Shown here piece after piece: positions 16,401 to 23,491 of a stretch of DNA of 23,491 bases. The notes beneath the pieces are model-generated. The model had not been told where the DNA came from. It made no database searches and saw only the letters and a list, made by a program, of their open reading frames with translations. The position numbers and the translations under genes are program-made. Source of the DNA: CAZWDO01 sp964632485 [NCBI: uncultured bacterium] (GTDB lineage Bacteria; JAGOEH01); the NCBI GenBank assembly GCA_964632485.1, contig CAZWDO010000007.1:62366-85856 (forward strand), read 5' to 3'. How positions within the stretch are numbered: the stretch's first letter is position 1; every line of letters starts with the position of its first letter.

Positions 16401-18660
16401 TCAGCAAAATTTCCAGTTGCTGCCCATAACGAATAAAAAATGTCGTATCTGACAAAGGCAGAAGCCACTGCGGCGCATCATTCGTATTTTTTACTTCTAA
16501 CTGATACGTCTGTTGAGTGATCCGATCCATGTGATCCCATAAAGTAATCTGCACAGTGTGCAAGCCAATGTCATCCTGCGTTGGCAACCACCTCAGAGGC
16601 ACAAGCAACGTGTCTCCATTGTAAGTAAGCGAATCCATCAATAAGGTCATTTCCTGCGGCGCCTGACTAAGTTCTAAAAAAACCGGATCATTCTCAGCAT
16701 CGAATACCTTTATCAAATAGCGATAGCCAATATCCTCCCAGGCCAGCGGTTCCGGTACTGATTCGAAAACAGGTTTATCGTTGATAAGATCAATATAAAA
16801 CGCAACATAAGGATAGCGTTCTGAATAGCGTCCCGTTTGATCGATAACGTAAAGAGTGGCATAATACCAAATATGCTCCTGCAAAGAATTTCCACTATAA
16901 AAATAATAGCTTTGTCCCGGAGAAGTAGTGAATTGGAAAAACGGGGGACCAGTCGTATCAGAAAAAATCTGGATCATGAACCGCATGTTGGCTTGCTGTT
17001 CAAGAGGATCCGGATCTGGAGGCTCTGCCAAACCCCAGTAAAAAGTCGGATTATCAACCCCTAAATAATGTGTATTTACATTTAGCCCATAGATGCTGAA
17101 GGAGAGAGGAATCCCTGGGTTTTCTTCAATAAAATTGACAAAAAACGGAGTCATCGGCGACCAGTGAGCGCTGCCACCACTTGCATCATGAACCCTCGAA
17201 CGCCAGGCATATTGGGCATTATCAACCAATGTGCAATCGCAAACATATTGCTGGGAGCTAAAATAGGTCCTCCCCACCAACAATTCGCCCGTTTTTTTGT
17301 AGATTTCATAATCGACTGTAAACAGAGAATCATCACTATCTACAATATTACCAATATGAAATATAGGGCGGCTCATCTGCACAATCGCCGAATCCAATGG
17401 CTCGATGATTTGAAAAGTCGGGATATTGTTTCCGCTATTTATAAAAAAACGGGTAAGGGGATAGAGCGCCGAATCTCCACTTCTATCCCTAACGGCAATT
17501 TGAATCGTGTACCATAAATCTTCATAAAATGCTGAATTAAACGAATAGGATAGCGTATCACCCGTTAGATATACCCATGGGGAATTTCGTATGGAATCGC
17601 CGTCCATCCAACCCACAGTTAACTGGTAAAAAAGTGAATCATTGGCATCAATATCAACAGCCGGTAAAAACTGCGCCGTTAAAAAAAGCGATTGATATTC
17701 GCTCTCATCTTGAGGTACTACAATCTCTGCTGGCTGCGGAGGATCATTGCGGTTAAGAACTTCCACGCTACCAGCCAGGGTGTCACTTGCCAACGAATCA
17801 TCCCAAATGATCAGTCGAATAGGATGTAACCCCACATCGCTATTCCGGGGTATCCAGCTTAGCTCAAGAGCGCTGTCACTCTGTTGAATACTCAGCGAGT
17901 CGGGACCCGTCATCTTTTCAAAAGTAAAATGATCTAACGGGTCAATATCACGAAATTGTAAACGACGCGACCAAAAAAAATCCTGCTGCACGCTGTCGGT
18001 AAAACCGCTATCCAAAAAAAAAGGTGGGTCATTGTGGTTCAGAACAGTTAAAATCCCCGTTAACGTATCAAGGGCCAACGAATCATCGCGGATAATCATT
18101 TTCAGTGTATCAGTCCCTAAATCTGAATTGCCTGGCAACCAACTCAAACGAATTTTTTTTTGATTCCAAATGGAAGTGATATTAAGACCCGGAGGTTTTT
18201 TTATCGTAAGCAAGGTAAAAACCGAATCATCGGGATCGGAAAAAAAGATATCCCGTTGGTAGCTTGAGGATTGAAGTAAGGTATCATAAAAAAGCGAAAT
18301 ATTAAAAACCGGGGGATCATTCGTATTGCGCACCCACCAGTTGAGAATCAACGTATCAAACATCGCCGTCGTATCACCCAAACGCAACTTCAACTCATGC
18401 CATCCTCTCGAACTATCTACAGGGGTCCAGTTCAAGCGCCACGTTGTATCACTGAGCGTCGTCAGCGTAACGCCATTGGGAGCCGCCAGTAGTTGCATAA
18501 AGATAGAATCCCCGTCATCATCGCGCCCGCTAAGGGCTTTGGTGAAGAGTTGATCTTCCCATATAGTATCATTTTGCGCCACAGGTAGAAAATATGGAGG
18601 AGCCGCGGACATGATTACGCTCCAGCAAACCAGTATCAGTATAACGCTAACTATCTTCAC
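13471..18660 (-). CDS. Giant secreted cadherin/FN3-like repeat protein with FlgD-like C-terminal domain
   Basis: This is a 1729-residue protein with a signal peptide (residues 1-19, ending MSA|AP). Repeats of cadherin or putative-Ig type begin with NDPPVF (114), NDPPFF (210), NDPPQP (305), NDKPVF (627) and NDAPQW (727), each followed by Asp-rich DPDDS-like turns and a SWLP or RWLP strand with 'DLG..T' or 'DIGLHT'. Between and after them (about 340-620 and 830-1630) are FN3-like modules ending YYWRIRARDA, FYWRVLVQD, YRYRVRSFDG and similar. Asp-rich loops such as RDDDGDS suggest calcium binding. The last 90 residues form a FlgD-Ig/type IX-type sorting domain (VTISVYNLARRLVR, YVEWDGRDQNGNYLPNRLYF, end VVIMRK). 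It is probably a cell-surface or matrix protein. The GTG start has AGGAGG upstream and overlaps the VanZ gene by 14 bases. Confidence 0.88.
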   Translation of the reverse strand: MKIVSVILILVCWSVIMSAAPPYFLPVAQNDTIWEDQLFTKALSGRDDDGDSIFMQLLAAPNGVTLTTLSDTTWRLNWTPVDSSRGWHELKLRLGDTTAMFDTLILNWWVRNTNDPPVFNISLFYDTLLQSSSYQRDIFFSDPDDSVFTLLTIKKPPGLNITSIWNQKKIRLSWLPGNSDLGTDTLKMIIRDDSLALDTLTGILTVLNHNDPPFFLDSGFTDSVQQDFFWSRRLQFRDIDPLDHFTFEKMTGPDSLSIQQSDSALELSWIPRNSDVGLHPIRLIIWDDSLASDTLAGSVEVLNRNDPPQPAEIVVPQDESEYQSLFLTAQFLPAVDIDANDSLFYQLTVGWMDGDSIRNSPWVYLTGDTLSYSFNSAFYEDLWYTIQIAVRDRSGDSALYPLTRFFINSGNNIPTFQIIEPLDSAIVQMSRPIFHIGNIVDSDDSLFTVDYEIYKKTGELLVGRTYFSSQQYVCDCTLVDNAQYAWRSRVHDASGGSAHWSPMTPFFVNFIEENPGIPLSFSIYGLNVNTHYLGVDNPTFYWGLAEPPDPDPLEQQANMRFMIQIFSDTTGPPFFQFTTSPGQSYYFYSGNSLQEHIWYYATLYVIDQTGRYSERYPYVAFYIDLINDKPVFESVPEPLAWEDIGYRYLIKVFDAENDPVFLELSQAPQEMTLLMDSLTYNGDTLLVPLRWLPTQDDIGLHTVQITLWDHMDRITQQTYQLEVKNTNDAPQWLLPLSDTTFFIRYGQQLEILLNAYDEDSGDSVRFIPLAKPTWCQLSSIAREGKFFSASLTAIPDSLAIGNHTLFFRIADDSSVMLDRFFNIQVTPSNRPPGVPIPLSPASQTKIRDTRRPTLVALATTDPDDSLLTYNFEVALDNQFHSIVTSAHSILPIKDTVRWTIGMDLIENTYYYWRIRARDAQLEFGDYSSSQEFFINLVDDPPNKAPELLQPANHLIFHQNDSLIFRFTNPTDPDTPPDSLRFFLYIYFQKNGNVFYYQQNQIFDWSSYYTTINLTQVFLLNGTRVENESFYWRVLVQDNTTNQLSSQVDTFRVSFLDEVPNPINQFQVRKDNGGFFFSDTRLETNNDYVYFQWSAGSDPDPEDSVSTLQYRVTIFEAMDELAPVDTLLTFPNVFSAYSHQDSTLITDGFVMKDNIRYRASISALDQKGLAGEPVYSFPFLYNSENDAPSQPVILNVRNKDDDNILRDTNVTIEFMTMGDMDYTDSIETLGFECEISSDTFFNQVLYRFEDISYSNLEVIESPYQFYLFGYTLPQALENYKIYFFRLRIFDDGGLFSQWSNAYRLEIQSGNRLPQKPVILSPTNQQEINETNLPPCIIQAATDPDGDSVRYYYQLYELDPSYALIDSFIHTFYIAWTPGSFLSENGYYRYRVRSFDGKAFSGFDSVSFYIDQLVEPPTVPQLFRVKDLQNGIITNNNPSYLWKASADPDPHDEDNILYHIEVNHYPDTMFLWRSYQNLVGNSFITPEEDSLTEDAWYRATIRAEINGKNEVSQWVEPIVFKVNKIQQMPQVSFSGSFVEVGRVYKGVVDIEWEASDLDDDPLVITIEYSGDYGNSWMTLPALDVRGDSMYKNDSLYYWNCNDTYTIPGELNSQLRLSVTDGLSLPVAAYSQRFTIARISGAQPKVFSPDHEPTRINFNLSKDGAVTISVYNLARRLVRQVINGDYFSEGDHYVEWDGRDQNGNYLPNRLYFIVVQKPGNESETSTVVIMRK

Positions 18661-19042
18661 AATTCGCCTCCTCTATGCAGCGAATTCGTTGGCGATACCG
18701 CATCCAACCTATTACCAGGACCATACCGATAAAATCAGCCGTCACATCCAGCCAACTGGCATCTCTGCCCGGAATAAACGATTGGTGGAACTCATCACTG
18801 AGGGCAAAAAAAAAGGAAAACAAAAAAATCCAGAGGGGAAACCTTCTATCCATGGAGGACCAGGTCGTAGCGGCTGCCATCCACCAGAAAAAAGTAAAAA
18901 ACCCATATTCAACAAGGTGAATCAGTTTGTCATAACTAAACAGCGGTTTTAGCATGGGAAGGGGCTTGGTTTGGTGCGATATTAATAAAATTATAAAACT
19001 ATATCCTATTGCAGCAAACCAGTAAACTACTTTAAATTTCAT
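18647..19042 (-). CDS. VanZ-family membrane protein
   Basis: This 131-residue protein has about four membrane segments (about 5-22, 45-60, 68-82 and 100-115). It has the VanZ signature: YDKLIHLVEYG with Asp38, His42 and Glu45, then DEFHQSFIPGRDASWLDVTADFIG with Asp83, Glu84, His86, Gln87, Arg93, Asp99 and Asp103. VanZ itself lowers teicoplanin sensitivity by an unknown route; most relatives in Gram-negative envelope loci have no assigned role. Its ATG overlaps the preceding gene's stop (ATGA, 4 bases) and its end overlaps the giant protein gene by 14 bases, so it is embedded in a translationally coupled set. Confidence 0.92.
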   Translation of the reverse strand: MKFKVVYWFAAIGYSFIILLISHQTKPLPMLKPLFSYDKLIHLVEYGFFTFFWWMAAATTWSSMDRRFPLWIFLFSFFFALSDEFHQSFIPGRDASWLDVTADFIGMVLVIGWMRYRQRIRCIEEANCEDS

Positions 19043-21222
19043 GGTATTACCATTGCTTCAATTTTCAGAGTGTTTTCCATGATCGTATTTTCAATTTCAG
19101 TTTTATCCGGTGGATCATTGACTGTATTTAAATAGAGTTGAAAAAACTGGTTTGATTTGACCGGCTGTTGCAAGTAATAAAAATCGATTCCTAAATTTTT
19201 TAATAAACCCGGATCGCGAGTATAATTGAATTCCTGTTGATAATATTCGTACGCCTGAAGATGATGGTCCAGGGCTTTCTGAAAAAGTTCCGAGCGAATG
19301 GGGTAATGAGCTTCATCCGCGGGTAATTGCAACGCGCTCAACGCGTAAATATTGCCGATATTGGTATAGGCCATGGTATAACATGGGAAAATAGCAATCG
19401 CCTTTTGAAAATAGCTTAGGGCTTTTTTAAAATCGCCATTTTCCAGACTGACATTAGCGATATTATAGTAAGCCCGTTCAAGATTTGGATGGTATTTCAG
19501 CGCCTGCTGCCAATGTTCAACCGCATCTGCAGTATAGAACCGGGCTTGATCAATTTCTCTCTGAGTATTGAGTTGCGCGGCTTTATCAATTAAGACGCCA
19601 GCCAGCCAAAAATGGGTTTGGTAGTCCCAGGGCGCATAATGAAGGGCGTTCCGATAACCAATCTCCGCGCTTTTTAAATTTCCGGCGTTTTTAAATAGCT
19701 GGGCTAAGGTGTTGAAATAATCCCGACGAAGAAATTGGTATTGATAAAAAACAGACAATCCCAGCCAAATCAACAGAACGCCAAGCAGAGGCCAGGCGGC
19801 CAGGCGCCATGAACGATGCGACTGAGTTTGTCGGACCATCCAGGCGGCAATAATGGCGAACGTCAATAACGGCCAAATATTATGAAGCGTAAATCCAAAC
19901 AACGACTGTAAAAAAAGAATTACCAAATATATAACCCCAAAAGCCAAACGCAGAATCCGGGATTTGGACTGCTCCTTTCTGGCCTGCAAGATACCCAACC
20001 AAACCAGTCCAGCCCATATCCAAATTCCCAAAATCAACCCGATGGTTCCTAATTCCGCCCAAAATTGGAGAACTTCATTATGGGCATCAAACGCTATGGC
20101 TCCGGGCCCCGACAATTTATCAGCCATCATCTTCTCCTGGAGTCCGCGATGTCGAAAATATTCAATTTGCCAATTGCGTAACCCCACTCCCCAAACCCAA
20201 TGATTACGAATAATGGGCCAGGTATTTTTCCAGATATAATAACGAATCAGCAAATTTTCATTTTGTCCGGATTGCCAATAGGCCGGGCTTAATTCACTCA
20301 AACGCAGAAAAACCAATTTAGCCTGATTATGAAAGGCAGCCTGTAGATTCTGGCGCGTATCGAAATAAGCGCTATCCTGCTCAAGATTACGGCCAAAAGA
20401 TACAAAATAGCGATCGGGATTGACTCGCCAGGGTATCAACCGCGCTCCAATATAAAATCCAACCAGCCCCAAAAATAGAATAGAACCATATATTAAAATC
20501 CGCTTTCGGAAATGGGCAAATGATTGTCGGTATATAAACAATAGGGCGGTTCCGGTTAAAAATAGCATTAAAATCAAACTCAAATAGGCGGTTTTCGATA
20601 TCGTCGCCATCAATGTAAAAAGATTTAAAACTAACGAAAGCAGTAAAAACCCTTTAATTCTTTTAGATTGGGGACAAGCCCAGAGCATAAAATGAGCCCA
20701 AATCACAAAAATCAAATACTCGGCCAGGAAATTTTTATTGCCAAAAGTACTGACCATTAAATTTTCGTATGCATAAGTCTTGGTTAAAAAATCCCAACCG
20801 CTAAATTGCAAAAGTCCATAAAAACAGATGGGTAAAGACGATATAACCGAGGCGTAAAGAAACGCGGGTAAGGGGTCCTCACCCTCAGGCAATTCCCGTA
20901 CCAGGATATAAACTGAAAAAGCAAGCGAAAGTAGCAACCCGTATTCAAAACCCAACCAGGGGTTGATGCTCCATAGAAGTGATAACAACGCCCAAGCGCC
21001 AAAAGCAATGATAACCCAGTCAATAGGAAAAATAAGAAGGCTTCTTTTCCTGTCATGCGTCGCCAGTTTAAAAAGCTGCATCACTAACCAGATCGTAACG
21101 AGCCCTGCAGCGACAAGATGTTTGGGAGCAATATATAAACTGGGGCGGTCATAAAAAGCAAGAGGTACAAGTAACCCCAATAAAAAAACAAAAAGAGTCG
21201 AAAATTTTAATTTTTTCATCAT
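19039..21222 (-). CDS. O-antigen ligase-family membrane protein with C-terminal TPR domain
   Basis: This is a 727-residue protein. Residues 1 to about 480 contain some 11-12 membrane helices with the O-antigen ligase/polymerase (Wzy_C) pattern: SINPWLGFEYGLLLSLAF, FGNKNFLAEYL, a large periplasmic loop (about 265-385) with GVGLRNWQIEYFRHR, and FDAHNEVLQFWAELGTIGL, where His381 fits the conserved loop histidine. Residues about 500-720 are TPRs (GNLKSAEIGYRNALHYAP, ANVSLENGDFKKALSYFQKAI, LGIDFYYLQQPVKSNQFF). Family members move undecaprenyl-linked glycans onto lipid A core, onto proteins, or polymerise them. The acceptor cannot be told from sequence; TPR-bearing members are common in Bacteroidota-like genomes. 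There are two adjacent start codons (21222 and 21219) and no good ribosome site; the upstream bases are a direct repeat. It starts the tightly packed six-gene set ending at 10155. Confidence 0.85.
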   Translation of the reverse strand: MMKKLKFSTLFVFLLGLLVPLAFYDRPSLYIAPKHLVAAGLVTIWLVMQLFKLATHDRKRSLLIFPIDWVIIAFGAWALLSLLWSINPWLGFEYGLLLSLAFSVYILVRELPEGEDPLPAFLYASVISSLPICFYGLLQFSGWDFLTKTYAYENLMVSTFGNKNFLAEYLIFVIWAHFMLWACPQSKRIKGFLLLSLVLNLFTLMATISKTAYLSLILMLFLTGTALLFIYRQSFAHFRKRILIYGSILFLGLVGFYIGARLIPWRVNPDRYFVSFGRNLEQDSAYFDTRQNLQAAFHNQAKLVFLRLSELSPAYWQSGQNENLLIRYYIWKNTWPIIRNHWVWGVGLRNWQIEYFRHRGLQEKMMADKLSGPGAIAFDAHNEVLQFWAELGTIGLILGIWIWAGLVWLGILQARKEQSKSRILRLAFGVIYLVILFLQSLFGFTLHNIWPLLTFAIIAAWMVRQTQSHRSWRLAAWPLLGVLLIWLGLSVFYQYQFLRRDYFNTLAQLFKNAGNLKSAEIGYRNALHYAPWDYQTHFWLAGVLIDKAAQLNTQREIDQARFYTADAVEHWQQALKYHPNLERAYYNIANVSLENGDFKKALSYFQKAIAIFPCYTMAYTNIGNIYALSALQLPADEAHYPIRSELFQKALDHHLQAYEYYQQEFNYTRDPGLLKNLGIDFYYLQQPVKSNQFFQLYLNTVNDPPDKTEIENTIMENTLKIEAMVIP

Positions 21223-21223
21223 G

Positions 21224-21259
21224 TGAATTAAACTCGAAATCGATGAATTAGTTTCGAAA
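21224..21259. repeat. 20-bp-period direct repeat just upstream of the O-antigen-ligase-family gene
   Basis: TGAATTA-N3-TCGAAA occurs at 21224-21239 and again at 21244-21259, 13 of 16 positions identical and exactly 20 bases apart. On the minus strand the first copy ends 1 base before the ATG at 21222, in the place of the ribosome site. The 76-base gap 21223-21298 holds no gene. The spacing suggests tandem binding on one DNA face, or a translational control site. Confidence 0.5.
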
Positions 21260-21298
21260 ATTAAACTCCATGCTTGATTTAACGGTATTTAATAAAAA

Positions 21299-22195
21299 TT
21301 AAAAAGTCCGACTTAGGGTGACTGACGTAAAATCGGATAAACCTTCACGAGCCGGCAGCGCAGTGTAGATGAAGCGATACGATCGCCAGGCAAGTTGGAA
21401 TCCCAGCGAATAATTTTGATAAAAATCATGGCGACTTTGGTATCCTGCCAGGAGATAAAGAAAACGAGTATAGCCAATTTCTGCGCCAACGGAATAAAAC
21501 GATTCACCATCGGACTTGCCGCTATGAACAGCCAGCAAGCCATGCCAATCATCACTCAAATCTATATCATGGCTTAAGCCGATGGTATAGGCAATAGGCA
21601 GGGAAGTTTTTGTACCCAGATCATGGATAATAAAACCAAAATTCTGAATCAATCCTCCCAAACGCCAATGGGGATTAGCAAAAAGCAGATAGCCGACCCC
21701 CAGATCAAAGGAAATTGCCTGGGCTGAATTTTGATAAATCCGCTGAAAGTTCCACTGAGACGAAATTCCCAAATACCAATTAGCGCTGGTTTTAAAACCG
21801 ATTCCATAACGAGCCTGGATAGAATATGCCTTGAATGTCGCAAGCGGTTCCTGGGTTGGATAATCCGGATAATACCCAATATTTCCAAAACTTTCATAGC
21901 TGAAAAAACAAGCATTAGTAATTTTTTTTACCGGAAAGCGGCCATAAATATTGGTTTGTTTAAAATCAGCCCAGGCGCTGTTGAGCATCAAACCCCATTC
22001 AGAATCGGAAAAATCGGCTAACCAGGCCGGGTTTCCAATAATTGACTGCTGATCACCAACAGCAGCGGCGCTATTGCCCAGGGCGGTTAAACGCCCCCCT
22101 TTAGGCATCTTCAAAAACCCGAAACCTGCCTGCAGTTTGATGGAGAACGTTAGCAACATCACAAAAATTGTCAGGAAAGATAACAGAAATTTCAT
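21299..22195 (-). CDS. PorV/PorQ-like outer-membrane barrel protein (copy 1)
   Basis: This 298-residue protein has a signal peptide (residues 1-23, KLQA|GF). The opening KGGRLTALGNSAAAVGDQQSIIGNPAWLAD is the typical PorV/PorQ/UPF0164 start ('GRALGMGGA..NPA'). The remainder alternates amphipathic strands ending in aromatic residues and finishes with a terminal Phe (VTLSRTF), as expected for a barrel inserted by the BAM machinery. PorV is the outer-membrane shuttle of the type IX system, but many relatives have no proven job. The frame extends upstream to 22246, but the ATG at 22195 is directly before the signal sequence and AAAGGA lies 9 bases upstream. A small palindrome AAGGA-TTT-TCCTT covers that ribosome site and could hide it. 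It starts 13 bases after the preceding barrel gene. Confidence 0.82.
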   Translation of the reverse strand: MKFLLSFLTIFVMLLTFSIKLQAGFGFLKMPKGGRLTALGNSAAAVGDQQSIIGNPAWLADFSDSEWGLMLNSAWADFKQTNIYGRFPVKKITNACFFSYESFGNIGYYPDYPTQEPLATFKAYSIQARYGIGFKTSANWYLGISSQWNFQRIYQNSAQAISFDLGVGYLLFANPHWRLGGLIQNFGFIIHDLGTKTSLPIAYTIGLSHDIDLSDDWHGLLAVHSGKSDGESFYSVGAEIGYTRFLYLLAGYQSRHDFYQNYSLGFQLAWRSYRFIYTALPAREGLSDFTSVTLSRTF

Positions 22196-22208
22196 TAAGG
22201 AAAATCCT

Positions 22209-23123
22209 TTAAAATAAGGTGCAGGTAAAACAATGAAAATACTCATCAGTCACTTTTTCACGCCAAAGCGCATAAGCAAACTCTCCATGACGCTTAATAA
22301 ATATAAAATCAAAATTGAAACCACCGCTCAAGCGACCATTATGCAACGCAGTTTGCAATTCTATATGTTCCACTAATTTCAGGCCAAAAGCCAGGTTAAA
22401 TTCATTGTCCGTTCCTTCCAGCCAATGATAACTGATGCCGATGCGCCACCGGATAAAATCATGCTGCCAAGTAAAAGAGTGCCGCATGCCAATTGGGGCA
22501 TCGAAACGCGTTTCTTTATCATCAGCTTGTTTGACCTGCCATTGCAAGCGGGAACGGCCATCCCCGGAAAAAAGTCCCGGCAGATTAAAATGATTCAGGC
22601 TGTACCCGACCACACTGCGTTCAGCGAAACGATACGTCGCGCCAATATCAAAAATAAACGCATCGGCAGATTGGTTGTTTATAGCCTCTGAAAGCAAACC
22701 GAAATGCGTCCCTATTGAAAATTTTCCAATTTTTTTGCCCAATAACAAACCGAATTTAATCGTTTCATCCTCAAAATTGCCGTTGAAATCGCCATTAATA
22801 TCGCGGGCTTCAATATCACTGATCTTAAATTGCCAAAAAGAGAGTCCCAGCAGAATTCCTTTATTATTCAGCATTCCCATGGCGCTTGCATAGGAGCGAT
22901 CCCATGATAAACGAATGATTGACAGTGTAAATTGCGGATAGGGTAAATCCGAAATCATAGCCGGATTAATCCGCCCCATTTCCATACTGCTGCTCCAAAG
23001 AGCTCCCTGGCCACCGGACATAGTTACCGCGCTGACGGGTGTAAAAAGCGCTCTACTGGTAAATTCCTTCGCTTGAATCAGTGTAAATGTCCATAAGCAC
23101 AGAAAAACCAACTGAAGTCTCAA
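22209..23123 (-). CDS. PorV/PorQ-like outer-membrane barrel protein (copy 2)
   Basis: This 304-residue protein has a signal peptide (1-18, LIQA|KE), then TMSGGQGALWSSSMEMGRINPAMISDL, a divergent form of the PorV/UPF0164 entry motif, followed by repeated amphipathic strands and a terminal Phe (FTCTLF). It is clearly related in plan to the next gene but not a recent duplicate. The start is TTG at 23123, supported by GAGGA a few bases upstream; the only nearby ATG is out of frame and stops at once, and the next in-frame ATG lies beyond the signal peptide. Seven bases separate it from the upstream FlgD-like protein gene, so they share a transcript. Confidence 0.78.
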   Translation of the reverse strand: MRLQLVFLCLWTFTLIQAKEFTSRALFTPVSAVTMSGGQGALWSSSMEMGRINPAMISDLPYPQFTLSIIRLSWDRSYASAMGMLNNKGILLGLSFWQFKISDIEARDINGDFNGNFEDETIKFGLLLGKKIGKFSIGTHFGLLSEAINNQSADAFIFDIGATYRFAERSVVGYSLNHFNLPGLFSGDGRSRLQWQVKQADDKETRFDAPIGMRHSFTWQHDFIRWRIGISYHWLEGTDNEFNLAFGLKLVEHIELQTALHNGRLSGGFNFDFIFIKRHGEFAYALWREKVTDEYFHCFTCTLF

Positions 23124-23130
23124 ATCATCC

Positions 23131-23491
23131 TCAATTCAAGATAACAATTTTATTATAAAGCTCTTTACTCCCCGACTCCAAAGCCGGTTCAATCATATAA
23201 AAATAGGTTCCGTTAGGTAAATATTCACCCCCCGAGCCTTTACCGTCCCATTCAATAATATGTTTATTTGCAGGCTGCAATTCACCGAGATCAAGCGTAT
23301 TAACCCGATGCATCGTGGGATCATATATCTGAATTTTGACCGATTGGGCAGACGCTAAACCAAACACAATCCGGCAGAGATCTCCCTGACGGGGCGCGAA
23401 TGGATTGGGAAAAGCATAGGTCGGTTTCAAATCGATCGGCGCAACCGGGTAACTTCGCTGAATATAGGAAAAACTTCGACCGTCATTGACC
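23131..23491 (-). CDS. C-terminal FlgD-like/type IX sorting-type domain of a larger secreted protein (5' end outside window)
   Basis: The frame is open to the window edge, giving about 119 residues; a TTG at 23430 is not needed as a start. The segment YAFPNPFAPRQGD followed by VKIQIYDPTMHRVNTL, HIIEWDGKGSGGEYLPNGTYFY and the end NKIVILN is the FlgD-Ig/'T9SS type A sorting' fold: an 'NPF' lead, a beta sandwich, WDG turn and hydrophobic terminal strand. In type IX systems such domains route cargo across the outer membrane. The functional domain of this protein lies outside the window. It is directly upstream of two PorV-like barrels, a pairing common in the FCB group. Confidence 0.85.
   Translation of the reverse strand, partial: VNDGRSFSYIQRSYPVAPIDLKPTYAFPNPFAPRQGDLCRIVFGLASAQSVKIQIYDPTMHRVNTLDLGELQPANKHIIEWDGKGSGGEYLPNGTYFYMIEPALESGSKELYNKIVILN

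Noticed and set aside
17164-17517. A 117-codon + strand frame inside the giant repeat gene
   Set aside because: It is a shadow of the conserved repeat coding frame on the other strand and its product has no recognisable pattern.
22196-22246. Upstream extension of the barrel protein to 22246
   Set aside because: It would overlap the preceding gene and put 17 residues before a normal signal peptide; the ATG at 22195 has its own ribosome site.

Overview
The window looks like a chromosomal segment of a diderm (Gram-negative) bacterium from the Fibrobacterota-Chlorobiota-Bacteroidota side of the tree, most like Calditrichota, KSB1-type or Marinimicrobia-type lineages. This is inferred from three PorV/UPF0164-like outer-membrane barrel proteins, two proteins ending in a FlgD-like/type IX-type C-terminal domain, a LptC lipoprotein and a 115-kDa-class NAD-glutamate dehydrogenase. 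The DNA is moderately AT-rich. No mobile element, CRISPR array, rRNA or tRNA was seen.

Bases 1-5373 (+ strand) hold metabolism: the end of an unrecognised gene, a small exported protein with YfiR/DUF4154-like features, S-adenosylhomocysteine hydrolase (ahcY) and a 957-residue NAD-glutamate dehydrogenase. The 348-base gap between ahcY and the dehydrogenase contains a good promoter, a 14-codon reading frame and a strong terminator, so it is either a small-RNA unit or an attenuating leader. A bidirectional terminator at 5395-5428 separates this block from a minus-strand operon (mscS, yqeY, DUF985 cupin).

Bases 7232-10125 hold a divergent regulatory region with an inverted repeat, then purM and a phasin-like protein (+), a degenerate response-regulator receiver protein (-) and a membrane-anchored L,D-transpeptidase (+).

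Bases 10155-23491 are one continuous minus-strand envelope cluster. In transcription order: the C-terminus of a FlgD-like/type IX-type cargo protein, two PorV-like barrels, then (after a 76-base gap with a 20-bp-period direct repeat) an O-antigen-ligase-family protein with TPRs, a VanZ-family protein, a 1729-residue secreted cadherin/FN3-like repeat protein with a C-terminal sorting-type domain, a 772-residue barrel-transglutaminase-TPR fusion, LptC, and a small two-helix membrane protein. The last six genes overlap or lie within 18 bases of each other, so they are probably translated as one unit. This cluster, which ties lipopolysaccharide export and ligation to a giant surface protein, is the most interesting part of the window.
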